Both the position numbers and the translations under genes were made by a program. Source: Flavobacterium nackdongense (GTDB lineage Bacteria > Bacteroidota > Bacteroidia > Flavobacteriales > Flavobacteriaceae). From it: a DNA stretch of 64,000 nucleotides. The notes beneath the pieces were generated by a model that made no database searches, was not told where the DNA came from, and worked only from the letters and a program-made list of their open reading frames with translations. Shown here piece after piece: positions 55,401 to 64,000 of this stretch (its first letter is position 1; every line of letters begins with the position of its first letter). Location of the stretch: contig NZ_CP037933.1 of assembly GCF_004355225.1 (NCBI RefSeq), positions 186,001 to 250,000 on the forward strand. Direction: 5' to 3'.

Positions 55401-55449
55401 AGCACAAACGACTTCACCAAAGGTGAAAGTTGTTTGTGCTATTTTTTTT
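55401..55449 (+). terminator. Strong terminator after the response regulator gene
   Basis: The arms AGCACAAACGACTTCACC and GGTGAAAGTTGTTTGTGCT form a long stem with one bulged base and a 3-base loop, followed by ATTTTTTTT. It is the clearest intrinsic terminator in the nitrite region. Confidence 0.9.
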
Positions 55450-55538
55450 GGCAATTCATTAATGGAATGATCTGTCGAACGAGGCTCTATGCGGTAAATA
55501 TGGGTAATTAGGTATCTTTCATTTCCCCCTGTTTGTTG

Positions 55539-55601
55539 TTGGGATGTTTTATGGTTAAATTAAGTATATTTGACTAAATAATTACGTAAATATACTTAAT
55601 T
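55539..55601 (+). promoter_or_regulatory. Promoter and 14-bp inverted repeat upstream of the NarK-type gene
   Basis: TTG (55539-55541), a 23-base spacer and TATATTTG (55565-55572) fit the Bacteroidota promoter consensus. The second box lies inside a perfect inverted repeat: AATTAAGTATATTT (55558-55571) and AAATATACTTAATT (55588-55601), which contains the ATTAAGTAT motif of the nirB promoter. An overlapping box and site would suit repression or tight control. Confidence 0.6.
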
Positions 55602-55608
55602 ATTTTTA

Positions 55609-55635
55609 AAAACCTGCGAAAACGCAGGTTTTATT
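55609..55635 (+). terminator. Hairpin terminator in the NarK-type gene leader
   Basis: The arms AAAACCTGCG and CGCAGGTTTT pair perfectly over 10 bp around an AAAA loop and are followed by ATTC. It lies about 35 bases downstream of the promoter and about 105 bases before the gene, so it could stop most transcripts early or define a very short RNA. A second TAnnTTTG box (TATTTTTG, 55650-55657) follows it without a clear TTG partner. Confidence 0.7.
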
Positions 55636-55740
55636 CAATTATTTGTCGTTATTTTTGCAGTGAAACTAAGTGAAATACGTATTTAATCCAGTTATTTTAC
55701 TTATACGAAAATAAAGTGTATACTAATTAAATTATCAAAA

Positions 55741-57078
55741 ATGAGTTCAATTTCAACCAATCAACCGCTTTCTAGTTTAAATATTTTTAGTTTTAAAGGC
55801 GTTCAAATGCGCACTTTTCATATTACTTGGTTAACTTTTTTCTTTTGTTTTTTCGCTTGGTTCGGAATGGCATCGCTGATGCCCCTGGCAAAAGAGCAGT
55901 TGCATTTAACTAAAGATCAACTTGGAAATATTCAAATCGCATCTGTTTCTGCAACCATCATTGCAAGGTTATTGATAGGTCGGTTGGTCGATGCATTTGG
56001 ACCGCGATTAGTATATACTTGGCTTTTAATAATTTGTGCAGTACCAGTTTTATTGATAGGAACTTCGCAGTCGTATGAAAGTTTTTTGCTCTTTAGATTG
56101 GCCATTGGTGTAATCGGGGCTTCATTTGTAATTACACAATTTCATACTTCAGTAATGTTTGCACCAGTTATAAAGGGGACTGCAAATGCTACGGCAGGTG
56201 GATTCGGTAATGCAGGCGCAGGGTTGGCAAATATTACTATGCCTCTGATTGCAGCGGGATTTGTTGGGTTAGGTGTTTGTACTCACGAAGATAGTTGGCG
56301 TTATGCTATGATTGTGCCAGGAGTATTATTGTTGGTTTTTGCTTATTTGTATTTGAGATATACCAAAGACTTGCCTAATGGGAATTATAAAGAACTTGGC
56401 ATCGCAAATCAGAAAAAAGAAAATACCTTTATGTTGGCTGTTAAAGATTATCGCACTTGGGTTTTAACGGTAGCTTATGCGGCCTGTTTTGGTGTTGAAA
56501 TTACGATTGATAATTTTGCTCCCATTTACTTCACCGATACCTTCGGAGCTAGTCTAAAAACAGCTGGAGTTTGCGCAGGTATTTTCGGTATGATCAATAT
56601 TTTCGCAAGACCTTTGGGCGGTATAATTGCGGATAAAGTGGGTAAAATTTATGGGTTTTCTGGTAAAAATTTATTGCTCGCATTGTTATTAATCGTAGAA
56701 GGAATAGGTATTATTTTCTTTGGGTTGACCAATGAACTAGGTTTTGCTATATTTTTAATGTTTTTGTTCGGTATGAGTTTGAAAATGGCCAATGGAGCTA
56801 CCTACAGCCTTGTGCCTTTTATAAATCCAAAAGCAGTAGGTAGTGTGGCAGGAATAGTAGGAGCAGGTGGCAATATTGGGGCAATGCTGATTGCCTTTTT
56901 ATTCAAAGCCAAAGCAGTCAAATTTACCAAAGACCTAATCGATGCCGATGGTGTAACAAAAACAAAAGAGTTAATTGATTACACCAATGCTTTTTATACT
57001 TTGGGAATAATCATTTTGATTACGGGACTAATTGTCCTAGTAGTGAAGTATGCTGTAAAAAATTCGAATGAAGATTAG
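55741..57078 (+). CDS. narK: NarK-type nitrate/nitrite MFS transporter
   Basis: A 445-residue inner-membrane protein with about 12 helices. Nitrate-family signatures are present: the substrate-binding Arg in ATIIARLLIGRLVDAFGPR, the first nitrate signature AGGFGNAGAGLANITMPL, and the second signature VGAGGNIGAMLIAF. It exchanges or symports nitrate and nitrite and would bring the substrate to NirBD. It is separated from the regulator gene by a terminator and has its own palindrome-bearing promoter. The family call is secure; uptake versus export cannot be decided from sequence. Confidence 0.93.
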   Translation: MSSISTNQPLSSLNIFSFKGVQMRTFHITWLTFFFCFFAWFGMASLMPLAKEQLHLTKDQLGNIQIASVSATIIARLLIGRLVDAFGPRLVYTWLLIICAVPVLLIGTSQSYESFLLFRLAIGVIGASFVITQFHTSVMFAPVIKGTANATAGGFGNAGAGLANITMPLIAAGFVGLGVCTHEDSWRYAMIVPGVLLLVFAYLYLRYTKDLPNGNYKELGIANQKKENTFMLAVKDYRTWVLTVAYAACFGVEITIDNFAPIYFTDTFGASLKTAGVCAGIFGMINIFARPLGGIIADKVGKIYGFSGKNLLLALLLIVEGIGIIFFGLTNELGFAIFLMFLFGMSLKMANGATYSLVPFINPKAVGSVAGIVGAGGNIGAMLIAFLFKAKAVKFTKDLIDADGVTKTKELIDYTNAFYTLGIIILITGLIVLVVKYAVKNSNED

Positions 57079-57223
57079 TGGTGAACGAACGTTTAAATGT
57101 TTAATTATTCGGCTTAGCATAACAGCCAACAAAAGAACTAAAAAAAAGAGTTTTATTAAAACATCAAATCGATAAATCTTATCAGTACTAGTTTTATTTT
57201 TTAGAATAATTTTTTCCCAAAAG

Positions 57224-57251
57224 ACCTTTGATTGACTTCAAAGGTTTTTTT
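57224..57251 (+). terminator. Terminator after the NarK-type gene
   Basis: The arms ACCTTTGA and TCAAAGGT (8 bp) enclose a 6-base loop and are followed by seven Ts. It closes the nitrite/nitrate island. The 677-base gap 57079-57755 otherwise holds the gene remnant at 57257-57376 and a lone TAnnTTTG box (TACATTTG, 57596-57603) upstream of the hybrid regulator; nothing else is evident. Confidence 0.85.
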
Positions 57252-57256
57252 GGTTC

Positions 57257-57376
57257 CTACTCAAAGTCAATTGCAATGGTACCATTGTCACCACGTTTTA
57301 ATTCAAATGTATCATTGGTATTAAATTGAAAATAGCCATCGATTGTTTCCAATACTGTATCGTAACAAAATTGGGT
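57257..57376 (-). pseudogene. Possible 3' gene remnant
   Basis: A 39-codon open frame without a start codon, running from a stop at 57377-57379 to a TAG at 57257. The translation (YDTVLETIDGYFQFNTNDTF, then ELKRGDNGTIAIDFE) looks like the end of a beta-rich protein rather than random AT-rich translation. I do not recognise it. It may be the tail of a gene otherwise deleted. Confidence 0.3.
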
Positions 57377-57755
57377 TCACAGCAATATAGTGTATAACTA
57401 ATTTTCAATTAAGTAGATTTTTTGTAGAAAGGATTATTGGGTGCTAAGCGGGTATTTCTCTTAAAGTGAATTCAAATAGATTTTGGTATCCTTGGTAAAA
57501 TTCTTCGTTTGAATTTTTAAAAATGGAGAAAAAAAATACAGAATTGGGGTGCAAATTGTTCGAACTCTATTATGTAAGTGAAATTAAAATATATTTACAT
57601 TTGAAATCAGTAGTACAACTTTCAAATTGAATTTTTCGAATATCTTTTGAAGTGAAAAAAGGTAGATTTCGATAGGACTATTTTTTCTAAAATTAGCATA
57701 TAAATATGAGATCTATTCGTAGATTTAACTATTTTTATTTTCGATAGCATTCCAT

Positions 57756-60700
57756 ATGAAAACTAAACTGCATACCTTTTTTTTACTCATTGCTAGCTTT
57801 GTAATTTTTGCTCAAACTGGTTCCTATCGATTGAATAATTTGTCGACAGTTCAGGGACTTTCCCAGAGCTCTATAATAGCTATTCATCAGGATGACATTG
57901 GTCAAATGTGGTTCGGCACTAGAGATGGTTTAAATAAATACGACGGGAGCAAATTCACCATTTTTCGCAACAATCCTAAGGACTCCACGTCGATAAGCAA
58001 TAATGATATTCTTTCTATCCAAAAAGACAAATCTGGAAATATATGGGTAGGAACTTACAACGGGCTGAATTGTTATAATCCTAAAAAAAATACTTTTAAG
58101 CAATATTTTCATTCGAATAGCGATCAATCGTTGTGTAATAGTACGGTTTATGAAATCAAAGAAATTAAAAATGAAATCTGGATCGGTACCTCGAGTGGTT
58201 TGAGTATTTATAATAAAAATACAAGAAAATTTATTTCACTTTTTCAGAACGTAAACAATTCATCAAGTTTGCCTAATAATTTTGTTCTTAGCATTTTAGA
58301 AACCAAAAATGGAGCAATATGGGTTGGTACTGCAAAGGGATTATGCCGACTCAAGAGTAGAAAAAATAATATTTTTACTTTTCAACAGATTAAAGCAGCA
58401 GGAGATAATGAGGCGCTTTTTATACAAAAAATCAAAGAAGATGCTGCTGGCAATTTGTGGATTGGAACCAAAACCAAAGGGGTTTATAAATTTGACAATC
58501 GTTCTCAAAAACTAATATCCCTTCAAGCCAACGGACTGCAGAACGGAATTGGTCTTGATATAAGAGCAATCGATATCGATAAAAACGGTGCGCTGTGGAT
58601 AGGGACTTATAGTGGTGTGAGCGTGCTGAATTCCGAGGGTAACATCCAAAAAGTAGAGAATTCTTCGGCTAAAAACACCAGTTTAAAAAAAGTTAAAGCA
58701 ATTTTTACGGATAAAAAAGGTACTGTTTGGATTGGGACGTACTATAATGGGTTATATAATTGGGATGTTTCGAATGTCAATTTCACAAACTTAAATCAAA
58801 ATTCAGGAAAACAGGCACTTAGTTTCGATGTCATTAGTTCCATAATAGCCGACAAAAATCAGAATGTATATTTTGGTACAGAAGGTGGTGGTATCACTAT
58901 TTTGGACAAAAAAACAGAAAGAACTCGATTTTTATCTGCTGGTAAAAGCTTGGAATGGCCTGGAAATAGTATCAAATCGATGCTTTTGACCGATAATGGG
59001 ATTTTATGGATCGGCACTTTTTCAGATGGCTTATCGGCTTACGATATCAAGACACAACAATTTTTGCCTTCTTTAATTTCGCCCGATTTGAAAAACTTAT
59101 TGAAAGAAACTGGAGTTTATGTCATCAAAAAGGGTAGGGATAAAGATGTAATTTGGCTTGGAAGCTTTGGAAAGGGACTGATACGATATGCTATGACTAC
59201 CAAAACCTATCAAATCATCGGGAATGATAATTATTCCGATAATTTTTTGACCAATAACCGTATTCGTACCTTGCTGATTGATTCCAAAGACAACATTTGG
59301 ATCGGTACTCAAAGTGGATTAAATTGTATTAATTTGAATGATATTGAAAATAATAAATATAAAATCAAACATTTTTTCTTTGACAATAGTACTCTTTCTG
59401 GTGATGATATTCTGAGCTTATTTCAGGATCACAAAGACAGAATTTGGGTTGGTACCAAAGCCAAAGGTTTGTATATGTTGAATGGGTCTGCCATTAAAAG
59501 TATCAAATTTAAACCAGGAAATGAAACAGTAACCGCCATACATGCTATATTAGAAGATGCCAAAAGTAATTTGTGGTTGAGTTCCAATTTTGGTATCATC
59601 AAATACAATACAACTAAAAATGCTCTGATTGTTTACAATCAAAAGCAGGGTTTGGTAAGTAATGAATTTAATGATAATGCTTGTTTGAAGCTGGCTCCAA
59701 ATCAATTTTATTTTGGCGGACCGCTAGGGGTTTCCTATTTTAATTCCGATAGAATTGCAATTAATTCCTATTCACCTCAAGTTATATTGACTGGATTAAA
59801 CATCAAAAATGAATTGGTTGATGTAAATACCAATCAGGAAATTTTGGAAAATAGTATTACTTATACCAAAACATTGACATTAAGTTATGATAAGGCCAAT
59901 TTTTCGATCAATTTTGCTATTCCTAATTTTATCAATTCAACCAATAATCGGTATTCCTATCGATTAGTTGGATTGGAAAACAATTGGACAACTACGGATA
60001 AAAACGAAGCAGTTTATACCATACAAACACCGGGTACCTATGTTTTTGAGGTACGAGGTGCCAACAATGATGGAGTTTGGAATACGGTACCCACCACGCT
60101 CGAAATCATAGTAGAGCCCGCTCCTTGGCGCAGTGTTTGGGCGTTTTTGCTTTATTTTATCATAATTGGAGCCGCTTTGTATGGATTGGCCTGGATTATA
60201 AAGTCCAAAGAAATTCTCAAAAAAGAATTAGAATTAGAACATTTGGAAACCCAAATTAATAAAGAAAATACTTCGGCTAAATTGCAATTTTTTACCAATA
60301 TTTCACACGAATTTAGAACGCCGCTTACCCTGATTTTAGGGCCTTTGCAGCAAATTCTTTCGAATTATAACGGAAGCAATGAGATGTATAAAAAATTGAT
60401 GGTTATCGAAAGTAGTGCTAACCATCTTTTAGGTTTGATCAATCGATTAATGGATTTTAGAAAGTTCGAAAACAAACAATTTATACTAGAATCTGCTCAA
60501 GGAAATATTGTCAAATTCTTAAATGAAATCTTTTTATCTTTCTCAGAATACGCCAAAGACGGCAATTATACCTATACTTTTAGCACTTCGGACGAAGAAA
60601 TTCTGGTATACTATGATCGCTATAAATTAGAACGAGTTTTTTATAATTTGATTTCAAATGCTTTTAGATATACACCAAAGGCAGGTGTTATTTCGATGAC

Positions 60701-61862
60701 TATTACTAAAGAGGATCAGGATATTATTATAGCCATCACAGATTCTGGGGTGGGAATTGCTGAAGAATATATCGATAAGATTTTTGATTTATTTTTTGAG
60801 GTTCCAGGTCATAAAAAAGTTGAAAATGATTATAATAAGGGAACGGGAATCGGTTTGTCAATTGTAAAAAACATTGTCGATCTCCACAAGGGAATTATCA
60901 AGGTGGAAAATAAAAGTACTGGAGGTGCGATTTTTGCCGTTCGGCTGCCGCTCGGAAAAGCACATCTTTCCGAAAGTGAAATCAGTAAAGATTTTAAAGT
61001 AAGCGACGATGTATCGCTGTATACTTCGCAATTGACTCAACTAAATGATCCGGAAGACGAAGAATATTTGGAGTTAGATTCCAATACTGAAAAACTTAGT
61101 ATCCTGATTGTTGAGGATCATAAAGTCTTACGAAATTTTATCAAAAATTTCCTTAAATCGGAGTATAATGTTTTGGTAGCCGAAAATGGGGTCAAAGGAC
61201 TGAAAAAAGCCTTGAAATATGTTCCAGATTTGGTCATTAGTGATGTTATAATGCCTGAAATGGTAGGTACCGAGCTTTGTGCTAAAATTAAAGAAAATAT
61301 CAAAACCAGTCATATCCCTGTTATTTTATTGACCTCAAGAACCTCGTTTGTCTATAAAATTGAAGGTCTGGAAAGTGGGGCCGATGATTATATCAGTAAA
61401 CCTTTTAATTTGGTTGAATTCAAACTGAGGATCAAAAATGTATTGAATTCTGCCCAGCGATTGAAAGAAAAATTCTCGAGCGACACCAATTATATTGCCA
61501 GCGAAATCACCACTTCGTCATTAGATGAACAATTGTTCAAAAAAGCGATAAAAGTAGTCGAAGAGAATATTTCGAATGAGCAATTTGATGTGCAAAGTTT
61601 TTGTTCGGAACTGGGTGTAAGCAGAACGATGTTGTTTACAAAAGTCAAAGCTTGGACCAATTTTACTCCCAACGAATTTATTCAGGAAATTAGAATGAAG
61701 CGCGCCGCAAATTTATTAGAACAAACCAGTCTCAATATATCGCAAGTAGCTTACAAAGTTGGTTTTACTAATCCAAAGTATTTCAGCAAGTGTTTCCAGA
61801 AGCGATTTAGAGAAACCCCTTCGCAATACGCCAATCGATTTTCGGATGATGCTAAAAACTAG
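57756..61862 (+). CDS. Hybrid two-component system regulator (HTCS)
   Basis: A 1368-residue inner-membrane sensor-regulator that switches on polysaccharide loci in Bacteroidota. In order: signal peptide ending near IFAQTG; two seven-bladed-propeller-type Reg_prop arrays with many [IL]W[IVF]GT repeats (about 25-680); a Y_Y_Y domain (about 690-785); one membrane helix (about 790-815); histidine kinase with phospho-His851 in NISHEFRTPLTLILG and the ATPase motifs; a receiver with Asp1163 in DLVISDVIMPEM; and an AraC-type DNA-binding domain (about 1265-1360) with SQVAYKVGFTNPKYFSKCF. It binds an oligosaccharide breakdown product in the periplasm. The GH88 and GH2 genes right after it are its most probable targets. 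Confidence 0.96.
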   Translation: MKTKLHTFFLLIASFVIFAQTGSYRLNNLSTVQGLSQSSIIAIHQDDIGQMWFGTRDGLNKYDGSKFTIFRNNPKDSTSISNNDILSIQKDKSGNIWVGTYNGLNCYNPKKNTFKQYFHSNSDQSLCNSTVYEIKEIKNEIWIGTSSGLSIYNKNTRKFISLFQNVNNSSSLPNNFVLSILETKNGAIWVGTAKGLCRLKSRKNNIFTFQQIKAAGDNEALFIQKIKEDAAGNLWIGTKTKGVYKFDNRSQKLISLQANGLQNGIGLDIRAIDIDKNGALWIGTYSGVSVLNSEGNIQKVENSSAKNTSLKKVKAIFTDKKGTVWIGTYYNGLYNWDVSNVNFTNLNQNSGKQALSFDVISSIIADKNQNVYFGTEGGGITILDKKTERTRFLSAGKSLEWPGNSIKSMLLTDNGILWIGTFSDGLSAYDIKTQQFLPSLISPDLKNLLKETGVYVIKKGRDKDVIWLGSFGKGLIRYAMTTKTYQIIGNDNYSDNFLTNNRIRTLLIDSKDNIWIGTQSGLNCINLNDIENNKYKIKHFFFDNSTLSGDDILSLFQDHKDRIWVGTKAKGLYMLNGSAIKSIKFKPGNETVTAIHAILEDAKSNLWLSSNFGIIKYNTTKNALIVYNQKQGLVSNEFNDNACLKLAPNQFYFGGPLGVSYFNSDRIAINSYSPQVILTGLNIKNELVDVNTNQEILENSITYTKTLTLSYDKANFSINFAIPNFINSTNNRYSYRLVGLENNWTTTDKNEAVYTIQTPGTYVFEVRGANNDGVWNTVPTTLEIIVEPAPWRSVWAFLLYFIIIGAALYGLAWIIKSKEILKKELELEHLETQINKENTSAKLQFFTNISHEFRTPLTLILGPLQQILSNYNGSNEMYKKLMVIESSANHLLGLINRLMDFRKFENKQFILESAQGNIVKFLNEIFLSFSEYAKDGNYTYTFSTSDEEILVYYDRYKLERVFYNLISNAFRYTPKAGVISMTITKEDQDIIIAITDSGVGIAEEYIDKIFDLFFEVPGHKKVENDYNKGTGIGLSIVKNIVDLHKGIIKVENKSTGGAIFAVRLPLGKAHLSESEISKDFKVSDDVSLYTSQLTQLNDPEDEEYLELDSNTEKLSILIVEDHKVLRNFIKNFLKSEYNVLVAENGVKGLKKALKYVPDLVISDVIMPEMVGTELCAKIKENIKTSHIPVILLTSRTSFVYKIEGLESGADDYISKPFNLVEFKLRIKNVLNSAQRLKEKFSSDTNYIASEITTSSLDEQLFKKAIKVVEENISNEQFDVQSFCSELGVSRTMLFTKVKAWTNFTPNEFIQEIRMKRAANLLEQTSLNISQVAYKVGFTNPKYFSKCFQKRFRETPSQYANRFSDDAKN

Positions 61863-62065
61863 TTTTCCCCTTTGAATACTTACTAATTTGTATCATTGAT
61901 TACCCTTTTTTGGATTTTTAGATCCTGCTACATTTTTAAATTTGTACAACGAAAACCCAGAAGCATTCAAAAGTACATTGGGTTCAATTGTGTAAAATGA
62001 ACAATCCGATGAAGAAAATCGTTTCTTTAGATGTAGAATCGAACCGCAAACATTATAATTCAATT

Positions 62066-63238
62066 ATGAGAAGATTTTATATTATCCTTTTTTATGGGCT
62101 GCTACTTTTTTTCCATCCTAATGCCTTTGCACAGCAGCGGCTTGATGAGGCAACGATTCAAAAAAGACTCAATACCCGATTTGAAAAGCTTTTAGAATAT
62201 CCTATTGACTCCCTTGGATTTCCAAGAAGTATGTCCGTCAAAACTGGGCTAATTAAAAAAGTGCCGTCAAAGGATTGGACCAGTGGTTTTTATGTGGGCA
62301 ATTTGTGGCAATTGTACATCATTACTGGCGATACGAGATATAAAGAATATGCTAGCCAATGGAATCCCTATTTGGAAAAAGAAAAATTTAACGGAAAAAC
62401 TCACGATATGGGTTTTAAGATTTATTGCAGCTACGGAAAAGGATATGAAATCACCCAATCCGAGGCCTATAAAAAAATAATCATAAAAAGTGCCCAGACG
62501 CTCAGCACTAGATTCAGTAATAAAGTAGGTTCCTTAAAATCTTGGGACAATAGAGACCGATGGGAATTTCCGGTGATCATCGATAATATGATGAATTTGG
62601 AATTGCTTTTTGAAGCTTCAAAGCTGACAGGGGATGATTCCTATAGAAAAATTGCCATTCAACACGCCAATACAACACTAAAAAATCATTTCCGAAAAGA
62701 CAATAGTTGCTATCACGTACTAGGTTACGATTCTATTTCGGGTAAAGTGATTAGTAAAAACACGCATCAAGGGTATAGTGATGCATCTTCATGGGCTAGA
62801 GGACAGGCTTGGGCAGTTTACGGATTTACAATGGCTTATCGCTATACAATGGATAAATCTTACTTAAAACAAGCCGAAGCCACGGCTCAGTTTTTTATCA
62901 ATCATAAAAATTTGCCCGTAGATGGAATTCCCTACTGGGATTTTGATGTGCCCAATATTCCGAATACCTACAGAGATGCTTCTGCGGCAGCGATAATGGC
63001 TTCGGCGCTTATAGAACTTTATTCGGTTACCAAAAATGAAATGTATTTGAATTACTCCAACAAAGTAATTCAATCGTTAAGTTCAGATAAATATCTTTTA
63101 CATAAATCTGTAAAAGGACCATTTATTTTGGATCATTGCACAGGCGATTGGTCCAAAAAACTAGAGTTAGATGAGCCTATTGTTTACGGGGATTATTATT
63201 TTTTGGAAACATTAATTAGAAAAAAAGCGCTTAAATAA
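62066..63238 (+). CDS. GH88 unsaturated glucuronyl hydrolase
   Basis: A 390-residue exported enzyme. The ATG at 62066 gives a clean signal peptide (MRRFYIILFYGLLLFFHPNA, cut near FAQQ); the upstream ATG at 61988 would bury it. GH88 features are PSKDWTSGFYVGNLWQLY, THDMGFKIYCSYGKGYE with Asp114, WEFPVIIDNMMNLELLFEAS with Asp173, HQGYSDASSWARGQAWAVYGF and TYRDASAAAIMASALIELY. The two Asp are 59 residues apart, matching the catalytic pair of characterised unsaturated glucuronyl hydrolases, which remove the unsaturated uronate left by a polysaccharide lyase. It follows the HTCS gene by 203 bases and overlaps no neighbour; the GH2 gene starts one base after its stop region. Confidence 0.93.
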   Translation: MRRFYIILFYGLLLFFHPNAFAQQRLDEATIQKRLNTRFEKLLEYPIDSLGFPRSMSVKTGLIKKVPSKDWTSGFYVGNLWQLYIITGDTRYKEYASQWNPYLEKEKFNGKTHDMGFKIYCSYGKGYEITQSEAYKKIIIKSAQTLSTRFSNKVGSLKSWDNRDRWEFPVIIDNMMNLELLFEASKLTGDDSYRKIAIQHANTTLKNHFRKDNSCYHVLGYDSISGKVISKNTHQGYSDASSWARGQAWAVYGFTMAYRYTMDKSYLKQAEATAQFFINHKNLPVDGIPYWDFDVPNIPNTYRDASAAAIMASALIELYSVTKNEMYLNYSNKVIQSLSSDKYLLHKSVKGPFILDHCTGDWSKKLELDEPIVYGDYYFLETLIRKKALK

Positions 63239-63239
63239 A

Positions 63240-64000
63240 ATGAAGAAAATAAATTTCAAGAACAGATGTGCACTATTTGTTGTGTATAGTTTATTTGGTT
63301 TTGGCGTCCTTCAAGCACAAAATACAACGGATTTAGTCCGAACCAAAACCAATCTCAATGCCGATTGGCAATATGTGGCAAACGATACAAAAAAAATTAC
63401 TGATATCGCTCAGATAGCCAATTGGACGCAACTCAATTTGCCTCATACTTGGAACAGTGAGGATGCAACAGATGCTGAGCCGGGCTATCGCAGAAGCGCG
63501 AGTTGGTATAAAAAAAACCTTGCTATTCCTACTATCGATAAGAATAAAGTCTATCAATTGTATTTTGAAGGTGCTAATATTACCACCAAAGTATATGTAA
63601 ACGGCAGCGAAGTAGGCGAGCACGTTGGCGGATATATAGGTTTTACTTTCGACATTACAAAATTTATCAAAGCTGGAAACAATGAAATTTTAGTTCGTGT
63701 TGACAATAGTTACAACATCGAAATCATTCCCTCCCAAAAAAGCGATTTCTTTATTTATGGTGGTATTACCAGAGATGTTTGGTTATTATCTATGGCAAAG
63801 AACCATATTGAAAAAATCAAAATTACCACTCCAAAAGTTGCCGCAAAATCAGCTGCATTGGTTGTAAAAACATTTGTTGAAAATCCGCAAGGAAATACCT
63901 ATTCTGCTCAATTGAAAAATCCAGAAGGAAAAGTGGTTGCCACCCAAAAAGGGATGCTATCAGGTTCAGAAACAGCAATAAAATTCAATGATATCAAGAA
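63240..64000 (+). CDS. GH2-family glycosidase (3' partial)
   Basis: The ATG at 63240 starts one base after the GH88 stop, and the frame stays open to the window end (253 codons visible). A signal peptide runs to about residue 26 (LQAQN). The visible part is the GH2 sugar-binding jelly roll: NADWQYVANDTKK, LNLPHTWNSEDA, PGYRRSASWYKKNL, YQLYFEGANITTKVYVNGSEVGEHVGGYIGF and IYGGITRDVWL, then the start of the immunoglobulin-like domain. The catalytic barrel lies beyond the window. GH2 enzymes are beta-galactosidases, glucuronidases or mannosidases; which one cannot be told. Coupling with GH88 suggests a uronate-bearing polymer. Confidence 0.92.
   Translation, partial: MKKINFKNRCALFVVYSLFGFGVLQAQNTTDLVRTKTNLNADWQYVANDTKKITDIAQIANWTQLNLPHTWNSEDATDAEPGYRRSASWYKKNLAIPTIDKNKVYQLYFEGANITTKVYVNGSEVGEHVGGYIGFTFDITKFIKAGNNEILVRVDNSYNIEIIPSQKSDFFIYGGITRDVWLLSMAKNHIEKIKITTPKVAAKSAALVVKTFVENPQGNTYSAQLKNPEGKVVATQKGMLSGSETAIKFNDIK

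Noticed and set aside
1..64000. tRNA, rRNA or known riboswitch
   Set aside because: I saw no tRNA-like T-loop/acceptor pattern, no rRNA sequence and no recognisable aptamer; a covariance-model scan would be decisive.

Overview
The window looks like the chromosome of a Bacteroidota bacterium, most likely a Flavobacterium or close relative. The reasons are SusC/SusD outer-membrane pairs, TAnnTTTG-type promoters, type IX secretion (T9SS) C-terminal sorting domains, a hybrid two-component regulator and AT-rich intergenic DNA. I saw no rRNA or tRNA genes, no intact insertion sequence, no phage genes and no CRISPR array. The window opens inside a susC gene and closes inside a GH2 gene.

Positions 1-20,860 hold a polysaccharide utilization locus (PUL 1), all on the + strand. 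It runs SusC (5' end outside), SusD, a surface glycan-binding lipoprotein, a GHL10-type glycosidase, an L,D-transpeptidase-like secreted protein, GH92 alpha-mannosidase, GH20 beta-hexosaminidase, an unrecognised lipoprotein, a DUF4434 protein, two MFS transporters and a NagB deaminase fused to a PIG-L/LmbE-like deacetylase. Together these suggest breakdown of a glycan with mannose and N-acetylglucosamine (N-glycan type), uptake of the sugars, and entry of GlcN-6-P into glycolysis.

Positions 21,000-32,000 are a mixed region. A DUF1800/DUF1501 pair comes first (the second protein has a T9SS sorting tail), then a CvfB-like RNA-binding protein. A minus-strand Kelch/T9SS gene follows, flanked by a 170-bp near-identical duplication of the cvfB 3' end. 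After it come a zinc alcohol dehydrogenase and a two-subunit molybdenum hydroxylase.

Positions 32,500-48,700 are PUL 2. A minus-strand transmembrane protein (secreted LamG/Kelch-like sensor, one membrane helix, cytoplasmic winged-helix plus BTAD-like domain) is divergent from SusC, SusD, a DUF3823 lipoprotein, a GH71/99-like enzyme and two tandem divergent GH92 enzymes. This suggests alpha-mannan or high-mannose N-glycan degradation under an unusual one-component membrane regulator. It is the most interesting system in the window.

Positions 48,800-57,250 are a nitrite/nitrate assimilation island: nirB, nirD (with an intact Rieske motif), DUF4202, a NarX-like sensor kinase with a P-box-like sequence, a NarL-family regulator and a NarK-type transporter. 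Three promoter regions here share an ATTAAGTAT inverted-repeat motif that may be the regulator's site. Positions 57,700-64,000 start PUL 3: a hybrid two-component regulator followed by GH88 and a truncated GH2, which suggests a uronate-containing polysaccharide.
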